Of a stretch of 5,693 nucleotides of DNA, positions 1 to 5,693 are shown piece by piece; positions within the stretch are counted from its first letter, which is position 1, and each line of letters starts with the position of its first letter. The notes beneath the pieces are model-generated. The model did not search any database, was not told where the DNA came from, and saw only the letters and a list, made by a program, of their open reading frames with translations. The stretch comes from an uncultured Lachnospiraceae bacterium (GTDB lineage: Bacteria > Bacillota > Clostridia > Lachnospirales > Lachnospiraceae): NCBI GenBank assembly GCA_902796695.1, contig CADBQE010000303.1, forward strand, positions 1-5,693. Direction: 5' to 3'. The position numbers and the translations under genes are program-made.

Positions 1-54
1 AGCCTGACCGGCGCCGTCGATTATTACCGTGCGCTGATCCGCCGCATGCAGTAA
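1..54 (+). CDS. 3' end of an upstream gene, possibly alpha/beta hydrolase (partial)
   Basis: Frame 1 is open from the first base and ends at a TAA at 52-54, leaving 17 visible residues, SLTGAVDYYRALIRRMQ. A strong terminator follows 6 bases later, which supports a real gene end. The pattern L-T-x-A-hydrophobic-[ND]-Y-Y-R-A resembles the last helix of epoxide-hydrolase or haloalkane-dehalogenase-like alpha/beta hydrolases, but 17 residues are too few to assign a family. The hydrolase suggestion is a guess from pattern memory. That this is coding sequence is likelier, given the matching codon use and the terminator just behind the stop. Confidence 0.55.
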   Translation, partial: SLTGAVDYYRALIRRMQ

Positions 55-60
55 GAGGGA

Positions 61-98
61 ATGCCCGTCCGGTATTGACAAAACCGGGCGGGCATTTT
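61..98 (+). terminator. Rho-independent terminator of the upstream gene
   Basis: The arms 61-73 (ATGCCCGTCCGGT) and 83-95 (ACCGGGCGGGCAT) pair over 13 positions with a single G-U wobble. They enclose a 9-base loop (74-82) and are followed by TTTT at 95-98. It lies 6 bases after the stop of the upstream gene. The U tract is short and runs into ATAAT, which is shared with the -10 box of the next promoter, so some readthrough into the downstream operon is possible. Confidence 0.88.
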
Positions 99-103
99 AT
101 AAT
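75..103 (+). promoter_or_regulatory. Perfect-consensus sigma-A/sigma-70 promoter overlapping the terminator
   Basis: TTGACA at 75-80 and TATAAT at 98-103 are separated by exactly 17 bases, so both hexamers match the housekeeping consensus at all 12 positions with optimal spacing. Transcription should start near 108-112, giving a leader of roughly 45-50 nucleotides before the ATG at 157. The -35 box is in the loop of the preceding terminator, the spacer is its 3' arm, and the -10 box shares bases with the U tract. There is no TG extension of the -10 box and no A/T-rich UP element upstream. It would drive the DUF21-CBS pair and tcdA. Confidence 0.88.
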
Positions 104-125
104 GTCAGTTAAATTATATTTATAA

Positions 126-138
126 GCCCTTTCGGGGC
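126..138 (+). other. Small leader hairpin just upstream of the ribosome-binding site
   Basis: GCCC at 126-129 pairs with GGGC at 135-138 around a 5-base TTTCG loop. The hairpin ends one base before the AAGGAGG of the first operon gene. With a start site near 110 it would be the main structure in the leader. It could protect the 5' end or affect access to the ribosome-binding site. A role is inference, because a 4-bp stem can occur by chance. Confidence 0.35.
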
Positions 139-145
139 AAGGAGG
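139..145 (+). promoter_or_regulatory. Ribosome-binding site deciding the start at 157
   Basis: AAGGAGG at 139-145 is a near-perfect Shine-Dalgarno sequence. The in-frame TTG at 148 is only 2 bases downstream, too close to be used. The ATG at 157 is 11 bases away, somewhat long but workable, and gives the protein a normal DUF21 N-terminus. Confidence 0.75.
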
Positions 146-156
146 TTTTGTCCGTA

Positions 157-1172
157 ATGGACCCAGACAGTATTCCACGATCTATTCTCATCATTGCGCT
201 GCTTTTACTGGTCGGCGCCTTTTTCTCGGGAACGGAAACAGCCTATACCAACTGCAGCCGCGTGCGGCTGATGACCTGGGCTGAAGACGGAAAAAGGAGC
301 GCGCGGCGCGCCATCAGAATTCTGGACAAATTTGATAAGACCCTGATAACGCTGCTGATCGGAAACAATGTGGCTCACGTTATTATTACCGCATTGGCAA
401 CGGTTCTCGCGATCCGCCTGGCCGGCGAAGTCCGCGGTCCCATTCTGGCGACCGTCGTGATCACGCTGCTGGTCTTTATTTTTGCGGAAACGCTCCCCAA
501 AAATATCGCCAAAGTGCGGGCGGACGACTGGGCCTGCGCCGTCAGTCTTCCCTTTAGCCTGCTGATGCTGATCTTAACGCCCGTCGACTGGATCTTCATG
601 GGCCTGAGTTTTGTCTTTAAAAAGCTCTTCAAAAACGAAAACGACGGTCCCAGCATGACCGAAGACGAATTCAGCAGCATGGTCGAGACCATCGAAAACG
701 AAGGCGGCCTGGAAGCCGAAGAAAGCGAGCTGATCCAGTCGGCCGTCGAATTCAAGACCCGTTCCGTGCGGGAGGTCATGACGCCGCGCGTGCACGTGAC
801 CGGCCTGAACCTGGAGGATACGCCCGCGGTGCAGTATCAGACCATCCTGGATGAAAAATTCAGCCGTCTGCCGGTCTACACCGGCGATCTGGACCACATC
901 AACGGGATTTTGAATACCAAGCTGTACCTGCAGAAAAAACTCGCGGCCCCGGACGATTATCCGGACGTCCGCGCCCTGATGTCCGATCCGTTCTTCATTC
1001 AGCCGGACATGAGCCTGCACGCCCTGGTGGAGGAAATGCGCAGCCGCCAGACGCACATGGCCGTGATCCAGGACGAATGGGGCGGCACGGAAGGCATGGT
1101 CACCATGGAGGACCTTCTGGAAGAACTGGTCGGCGATATCTGGGATGAAGACGAAGAACAGGAGGTGACGGC

Positions 1173-1176
<4 letters not shown>
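157..1176 (+). CDS. DUF21-CBS (CNNM/CorB-CorC-type) membrane protein lacking the C-terminal CorC_HlyC domain
   Basis: This 339-residue integral membrane protein belongs to the family that includes CorB/CorC and eukaryotic CNNM, linked to export or homeostasis of Mg2+ and other divalent cations; 'hemolysin' labels for it are historical. The DUF21 membrane part spans about residues 8-150 with four hydrophobic stretches. It carries the motifs FFSGTE (22-27), GNN (69-71) and ETLPK (111-115), which lie in the ion-binding transmembrane core of the family. An acidic helical linker (about 165-200) leads to a CBS pair: VREVMTPR at 204-211 and RLPVY near 237-241, then the second CBS from about 273 with DEWGGTEG at 306-313. 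CBS pairs of this family bind ATP. The chain stops right after the acidic tail that follows the second CBS, so the C-terminal CorC_HlyC domain present in the next gene is absent. The ATG at 157 is preferred to the TTG at 148 on ribosome-site spacing. It is the first gene of the operon and overlaps the next by 4 bases. The transported ion cannot be read from sequence. Confidence 0.93.
1160..1168 (+). promoter_or_regulatory. Ribosome-binding site of the second DUF21-CBS gene
   Basis: AGGAGGTGA at 1160-1168 lies inside the 3' end of the preceding gene. The AGGAGG core is 7 bases from the ATG at 1173, which favours that start over the in-frame ATG at 1179 (13 bases away). With the ATGA stop/start overlap, this points to translational coupling of the two membrane proteins. 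Confidence 0.8.
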
Positions 1177-2450
<1,274 letters not shown>

Positions 2451-2457
2451 AAGCCCC

Positions 2458-3204
2458 ATGAGTGATTTTACCGCGCGCATCCAATTGATCCTGGGCCGGG
2501 AAGCCCTTAAAAAGCTGGAAACCGCCCGCGTTGCCCTGTTCGGACTGGGCGGCGTGGGCGGTTACGCGCTGGAAGCGCTGGTGCGCTCCGGCGTGGGTAA
2601 TCTGCTGCTGGTGGACAACGACTGTTTTTCCATAAGCAATCTGAACCGTCAGATCCTGGCTCTGCGCAGCACACTGGGCTGCCGGAAAACAGAGACGGCC
2701 CGTGAGCGGGCGCTTGCGATCAATCCGGACTGCCGGGTCGAGATCCGTGACTGCCTCTTCCTGCCCGAAACGCGGGATCTGTTTGATTTTTCGGGCTTTG
2801 ATTACGTGATCGATGCCATCGACACCGTCACCGCCAAGCTCTGCCTGATCCGCGCCGCCCAGGAAGCCGGCGTTCCCGTTATCTCCTGTATGGGGACCGG
2901 CAATAAAACGGACCCCTCGCAGCTCAGGATCGACCGGATCGACCGGACTTCGGTGGACCCGCTGGCGCGCGTGATGCGGCGGGAATATAAAAAGCGCGGC
3001 CTGGCGCCGTTTTCCGTCGTCTATTCCACCGAGGAGCCGATGAACGTCCGGGAAGAGGAAAAGGCCGTGATCGCGGAAGAAATCAGCCTGCGCGCCGCTC
3101 AGGGGCTTTCCCGCAAAGATATTCCCGGTTCCGCGGTCTTTGTTCCGGCCGCGGCCGGTCTGCTGCTGGCACAGAAAGTCGTAACGGACCTGATCGCGCG
3201 GTAG
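2458..3204 (+). CDS. tcdA: tRNA threonylcarbamoyladenosine dehydratase TcdA
   Basis: This 248-residue ThiF/MoeB/E1-like adenylating enzyme should use ATP to dehydrate t6A at position 37 of ANN-decoding tRNAs into cyclic t6A in the cytoplasm. The N-terminus ARIQLILGREALKKLE is typical of TcdA. The Rossmann nucleotide-binding loop GLGGVGG is at 29-35, VDNDCFSISNLNRQ at 52-65, a lysine at K77 follows, and DAIDT is at 119-123. The family stretch CMGTGNKTDP is at 144-153, followed by VDPLARVMRREY at 166-177 and VYSTEEP at 188-194. Length is close to the roughly 270 residues of E. coli TcdA. The frame is open upstream to 2347, but that part overlaps the previous gene and does not look like the family; the ATG at 2458 starts at the usual family N-terminus. 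No good ribosome-binding site precedes it (the nearest, GAGGA at 2436-2440, is 17 bases away), so translation may depend on reinitiation from the gene ending 7 bases upstream. The link to the ion-transport genes appears to be co-transcription only. Confidence 0.94.
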   Translation: MSDFTARIQLILGREALKKLETARVALFGLGGVGGYALEALVRSGVGNLLLVDNDCFSISNLNRQILALRSTLGCRKTETARERALAINPDCRVEIRDCLFLPETRDLFDFSGFDYVIDAIDTVTAKLCLIRAAQEAGVPVISCMGTGNKTDPSQLRIDRIDRTSVDPLARVMRREYKKRGLAPFSVVYSTEEPMNVREEEKAVIAEEISLRAAQGLSRKDIPGSAVFVPAAAGLLLAQKVVTDLIAR

Positions 3205-3205
3205 A

Positions 3206-3217
3206 CCGCTGCAGCGG
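3206..3217. repeat. 12-base perfect palindrome after tcdA
   Basis: CCGCTGCAGCGG begins 1 base after the tcdA stop codon and reads the same on both strands. It is followed by a G run and a pyrimidine-rich stretch but no proper U tract. It might stabilise the 3' end of the operon transcript or bind a dimeric protein. Neither can be shown from one copy. Confidence 0.35.
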
Positions 3218-3256
3218 GGGATTCTTCTTTCGACTTTATACTTGTTATTTGACCAT

Positions 3257-3293
3257 AAAAAAGGGACGGCACGAAGCCGTCCCTCGTTTTGTT
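3257..3293. terminator. Bidirectional rho-independent terminator between convergent operons
   Basis: GGGACGGC (3263-3270) and GCCGTCCC (3276-3283) pair perfectly over 8 bases around a 5-base loop, with an extra A-T pair at the base (3262/3284). Read on the minus strand the hairpin is followed by six T residues (complement of 3262-3257), a strong terminator for the opp operon. Read on the plus strand it is followed by TCGTTTTGTTT, a weaker tail for the tcdA operon. It lies 52 bases after the tcdA stop and 38 bases past the stop of the small membrane protein gene. Confidence 0.9.
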
Positions 3294-3331
3294 TCGAGTG
3301 CTGTCCGTGTCCGGGGTGTGAGGAGCCCCTT

Positions 3332-3532
3332 TCAGCGGGTGAAAAGCAGGATCGTTACGACACAGATCAGGACTATCAGCAGGGTAATGGGAAGAGCAAC
3401 CGTCAGACAGCCTGCCACCAGCATCGCGAACCGATCGCCCCGTTCCAGGTGCATTTCATTGTCCGCTTCCGCTTTGGGATCCCAGGTTTCCGGTTCCGTT
3501 TCGCTTGTGATTTCCTGCTTTTCTTCAGCCAT
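3332..3532 (-). CDS. Small single-pass membrane protein of unknown function, last gene of the opp operon
   Basis: I do not recognise this 66-residue protein. The first 30 or so residues are hydrophilic and acidic with many Glu (MAEEKQEITSETEPETWDPK and on), followed by a basic patch around R31-R34. One long hydrophobic segment covers about residues 36-64, including a central Pro at 48, and the chain ends TR. The layout suggests a single helix in the membrane with the charged part on one side; the orientation is not certain. The ATG at 3532 has AGAGG (complement of 3540-3544) at 7 bases; the in-frame TTG at 3538 would be only 1 base from it. It starts 15 bases after the OppF stop on the same strand and ends just before the operon terminator, so it is almost certainly co-transcribed with the transporter ATPases. 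Codon use matches its neighbours. It could be an accessory subunit of the transporter or an unrelated passenger. Confidence 0.7.
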   Translation of the reverse strand: MAEEKQEITSETEPETWDPKAEADNEMHLERGDRFAMLVAGCLTVALPITLLIVLICVVTILLFTR

Positions 3533-3547
3533 AAACAAACCTCTGTA

Positions 3548-5149
3548 TTAATTGTCTCTGGTGGTCTTTACTTTGAACAGATATTCTCTGTGCTCGCCGA
3601 GCTTGCGCTCCGGATAGTGACACGCCAGGAAGTGGTTGGGCTCGATCTCTACCAGCGGCGGAGTCACGCGCTTGCATTTCTCCGTGCACATATAGCAGCG
3701 GGTCGAGAATTTGCATCCGGGCGGCGGATTGACCGGGCTGGGTACGTTGCCCTCCAGCACGATGCGCTCCTTGTTTTTCGAACCCGGATCCGTGGTCGGG
3801 ATGGAGCTGAGCAGGGCGACGGTATACGGATGACGGGGATCGTCAAACAGCGTCTTCTTGTCGGCCAGCTCCACGATATTGCCCAGATACATGACGGCGA
3901 TGCGGTCCGAAATGAACTTGACCACCGACAGGTCGTGGGAAATGAACATATAAGTCAGGTGCTGCTTTTCCTGCAGTTCCTGCAGCAGGTTGATGATCTG
4001 GGACTGGATGGACACGTCCAGAGCGGATACGCATTCGTCGCAGACCACGAATTTCGGATGCACGGCCAGGGCACGCGCAATGCAGATACGCTGACGCTGA
4101 CCGCCGGAGAACTGGTGCGGATAGCGGTGCAGCATGTATTCCTGCAGGCCGCACTCTTCCATGGTCTTCACGATGTGCGCTCTCAGTTTGCTGGAGCCGT
4201 GACGGTACATGTTGTGCGTGGTAAGGCCTTCTTCGATGATCTGACCGACCGTGAAGCGGGGGTTTAAGCTGGAGTAAGGATCCTGGAAGATGATCTGCAG
4301 GTCCTTGCGCAGCTTGCGCATCTCGGTGTATTTCAGACGGGCCAGGTCGATGCCGTTGTCGCGCATGGCTTCGTACTTCTGGAATTCCTCATCATCCGCG
4401 TATTTGGCGCGGACGGCGGCCAGCTTTTCTTCCATGGCATCGATCTTCTTCTGATGGTCGTCGATCTTCTTCTGCAGTTCCTTGACCTTGGCTTCGGCTT
4501 CCGCCATCTTGGCCTTGGCTTTTTCGGCTTTGCTGCCCTGCGCTTCCGCCAGGACATCCGCAAAGGAGTCGTGCTCCAGCTGGGCTTCCTGCTGCTCGTC
4601 GAAGACCACGTTCTGTTTCTTGTGTTCTTCGTAGAGTTCGGACAGGAGCTTCATGCCTTCCTTGTCATCGTGGACATAGAAGCCGCCGATGATCTTGACC
4701 AGGTTGCTCATGTCGGTCTCGGACTCGCAGCGGGCGATGTTGGCGTCCTGCAGCAGATAGAAGTCCGCGTGGTCTTCCCCGCCGGCCTCTTCCACTTTCT
4801 TAGCCAGATCCGCCGCGTGAGCCAGGGATTTTTTCAGCTTGCTGCGGTACTTCTCATCGTTTTTGATGGTGTCTTCCACATATTCCGGGGTCATGCGGTC
4901 GATCGTGGTGCCGTAATACAGCGTGCAGCCGGCCGTCTGCGGATACAGCTGCAGCAGTACGCGGCCCAGCGTGGACTTGCCGCATCCGGATTCACCTACG
5001 ATGCCGAGGGTCTCGCCTTCATAGATGTCCAGGGAGATGTCTTCGTTTGCGCGGACATACAGCTGCTTCTTCTGGAAAATGGAGGTCTTCGCCACGGGGA
5101 AGTATTTTTTCAGATTAGTGATGGACAGTAATTTTTTTGTGGTTTCCAC
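3548..5149 (-). CDS. oppF: OppF/DppF-like peptide ABC transporter ATPase with a large coiled-coil insertion
   Basis: This 533-residue cytoplasmic ATPase would power import of oligopeptides or dipeptides together with the OppD-like protein encoded just upstream. Walker A is GESGCGKST at 52-60 (Lys 58). The Q-loop stretch is IIFQDPYSSLNPR at 286-298 (Gln 289) and the ABC signature SGGQRQ is at 348-353. Walker B ends in VVCDE (368-372), the D-loop SALD is at 375-378, and the switch His is 405 in ISHDLS. The C-terminal Opp/Dpp extension has RHPYTVALLSSIP at 439-451 and cysteines 479, 485, 492 and 510, the pattern associated with a [4Fe-4S] cluster in some Opp ATPases. OppF proteins usually have about 310-350 residues; the excess is one insertion at about 85-272 between Walker A and the Q-loop. 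All catalytic motifs are intact, so the enzyme should be active. It starts with GTG, supported by AAGGAGG 9 bases upstream, and overlaps the end of the OppD gene by 35 bases. The split between oligopeptide and dipeptide transport cannot be settled from sequence; nickel or other solutes of this ATPase class are less likely. Confidence 0.93.
   Translation of the reverse strand: METTKKLLSITNLKKYFPVAKTSIFQKKQLYVRANEDISLDIYEGETLGIVGESGCGKSTLGRVLLQLYPQTAGCTLYYGTTIDRMTPEYVEDTIKNDEKYRSKLKKSLAHAADLAKKVEEAGGEDHADFYLLQDANIARCESETDMSNLVKIIGGFYVHDDKEGMKLLSELYEEHKKQNVVFDEQQEAQLEHDSFADVLAEAQGSKAEKAKAKMAEAEAKVKELQKKIDDHQKKIDAMEEKLAAVRAKYADDEEFQKYEAMRDNGIDLARLKYTEMRKLRKDLQIIFQDPYSSLNPRFTVGQIIEEGLTTHNMYRHGSSKLRAHIVKTMEECGLQEYMLHRYPHQFSGGQRQRICIARALAVHPKFVVCDECVSALDVSIQSQIINLLQELQEKQHLTYMFISHDLSVVKFISDRIAVMYLGNIVELADKKTLFDDPRHPYTVALLSSIPTTDPGSKNKERIVLEGNVPSPVNPPPGCKFSTRCYMCTEKCKRVTPPLVEIEPNHFLACHYPERKLGEHREYLFKVKTTRDN
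4334..4897 (-). other. Insertion of about 188 residues within the OppF nucleotide-binding domain
   Basis: This segment encodes about residues 85-272 of the OppF-like ATPase and has no counterpart in ordinary OppF, where the strand after Walker A runs straight into the LRRxMQxxFQDP region. Here the chain leaves after LYYGTTID (77-84) and returns at NGIDLARLKYTEMRKLRKDL (265-284). The first part (about 85-200) mixes charged helices with a more globular stretch containing LVKIIGGFYVHDD (150-162). The second (about 206-262) is a Lys/Glu/Ala-rich predicted coiled coil. The reading frame and codon style are continuous with the rest of the gene, so I see no frameshift or recent insertion scar. Its function is unknown to me. 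Confidence 0.85.
4440..4474 (-). repeat. Tandem heptad-encoding repeat in the OppF coiled coil
   Basis: The 14-base string TCGATCTTCTTCTG occurs at 4440-4453 and again at 4461-4474, offset by 21 bases, which is exactly seven codons. On the coding strand both copies encode QKKID (residues 226-230 and 233-237). The 7-residue period matches one coiled-coil heptad, suggesting growth by internal duplication. Confidence 0.75.
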
Positions 5150-5693
5150 TATTCCGTTCCTCCTTGTTGGGATAGAAGCATCTGATCTGCTGGTTCTCGC
5201 TGATCTTCTCCAGCTTGGGCTCCTCTTCTAAGCAGCGCTGTGTGGCATATTTGCAGCGCGGCGCGAATTTGCAGCCCTTGGGCAGCGCCAGCGGGTGCGG
5301 CACGACGCCGGGGATGGGATCCAGGCGGTCGCTCTCCGTCTCCAGACGGGGAATGGACACCATCAGGCCTTCGGTATACGGATGGCTGAAGTTGCCCTTT
5401 TCCTGGAAGATGACATCCGTCGGCGCATGCTCTACGACCTGGCCGCAGTACATGACGGCCACGTCGTCCGCCATTTCATTGATAACACCCAGGTCATGCG
5501 TGATGAAAATGATGGCGGTGCCGGTGGAGCGCTTCAGGTCGTTCATCAGGCGCAGGATCTGTGCCTGAATGGTCACATCCAGAGCGGTGGTAGGCTCGTC
5601 GGCGATCAGGATCTTCGGCTTGCAGGCCAGGGCCATGGCGATCATGACGCGCTGGCGCATACCGCCGGAGAGCTGGTGGGGATACTGCTTGAT
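5115..5693 (-). CDS. oppD: OppD/DppD-like peptide ABC transporter ATPase (partial, N-terminus outside window)
   Basis: The frame is open to the right edge, so only the C-terminal 192 residues are visible; the ATG at 5660 is internal, because the ABC signature begins upstream of it. Visible fragment numbering: LSGGMRQR signature at 8-15, Walker B ILIADE at 28-33, D-loop TALD at 36-39, switch His 66 in ITHDLG. The Opp/Dpp C-terminal region follows with HPYTEGLMVSIP (104-115) and cysteines at 141, 147, 154 and 172, the [4Fe-4S]-type pattern reported for Opp ATPases. Walker A and the Q-loop lie outside the window. The SGGMRQR signature and DEPTTALD are typical of OppD/DppD rather than OppF. It is the first of two ATPases in the standard D-F order, so the permease and binding-protein genes and the operon promoter probably lie further to the right. 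Its last 35 bases overlap the next gene. Confidence 0.93.
   Translation of the reverse strand: MKQYPHQLSGGMRQRVMIAMALACKPKILIADEPTTALDVTIQAQILRLMNDLKRSTGTAIIFITHDLGVINEMADDVAVMYCGQVVEHAPTDVIFQEKGNFSHPYTEGLMVSIPRLETESDRLDPIPGVVPHPLALPKGCKFAPRCKYATQRCLEEEPKLEKISENQQIRCFYPNKEERNSGNHKKITVHH
5159..5165 (-). promoter_or_regulatory. Ribosome-binding site of the OppF-like gene supporting a GTG start
   Basis: The minus strand reads AAGGAGG here, 9 bases before the GTG at 5149-5147. It lies within the coding region of the upstream OppD-like gene. It is strong enough to justify the non-ATG start and implies that ribosomes finishing OppD run over the OppF start. Confidence 0.8.

Noticed and set aside
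113..126. Second promoter from the AT-rich TATATT/TATAAG stretch
   Set aside because: No -35-like hexamer lies 16-18 bases upstream of either candidate; the consensus promoter at 75-103 explains the region better.
104..156. Mg2+ riboswitch (M-box or ykoK-type) upstream of the putative Mg2+ transporters
   Set aside because: The leader from the likely start site is only about 45-50 nucleotides, too short for these elements, and shows just a 4-bp hairpin.
3242..4267. Long plus-strand open frame (341 codons) opposite the small membrane gene and OppF
   Set aside because: It starts inside the terminator region, has no ribosome-binding site, and is antisense to clear ABC-transporter motifs; its length follows from GC-rich codon use on the other strand.
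4454..5131. Plus-strand open frame of 225 codons opposite the OppF insertion
   Set aside because: Its Leu/Phe-rich, repetitive product is the antisense image of the Lys/Glu-rich OppF insertion, with no start signals of its own.

Overview
The window reads as a piece of a moderately GC-rich Firmicutes-type chromosome. The signs are strong AGGAGG ribosome-binding sites, a perfect housekeeping promoter consensus, compact rho-independent hairpins, and Clostridia/Negativicutes-like protein sequences. No ribosomal or other phylogenetic marker is present, so the assignment to a class is tentative. I see no mobile element, CRISPR array, tRNA or rRNA.

Layout. Bases 1-54 are the last 17 codons of an unidentified upstream gene. 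Bases 61-98 hold its terminator, and a TTGACA-N17-TATAAT promoter (75-103) lies inside that same terminator. It drives a tight plus-strand operon: a DUF21-CBS (CNNM/CorB-CorC) membrane protein without its C-terminal domain (157-1176), a full-length paralogue with that domain (1173-2450, 4-base overlap), and tcdA for the cyclic t6A tRNA modification (2458-3204, 7-base gap). A bidirectional hairpin terminator at 3257-3293 separates this operon from a minus-strand operon entering from the right. That operon contains the 3' part of an OppD/DppD-like ATPase (from 5693 down to 5115), an OppF/DppF-like ATPase of 533 residues (5149-3548), and a 66-residue single-pass membrane protein (3532-3332) immediately before the terminator.

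How the genes work together. The two DUF21-CBS proteins probably form homo- or heterodimers that export or sense Mg2+ or another divalent cation at the membrane. TcdA shares their transcript but acts on tRNA. OppD and OppF would be the two ATPase subunits of an oligopeptide/dipeptide importer whose permeases and binding protein should lie to the right of the window.

The most unusual points are an insertion of about 188 residues with a coiled coil inside the OppF nucleotide-binding domain, the promoter built into a terminator hairpin, the domain-asymmetric CNNM pair, and the small membrane protein ending the opp operon. I see no convincing wholly new multi-gene system; the OppF insertion and the small membrane protein are the best candidates for undescribed biology.
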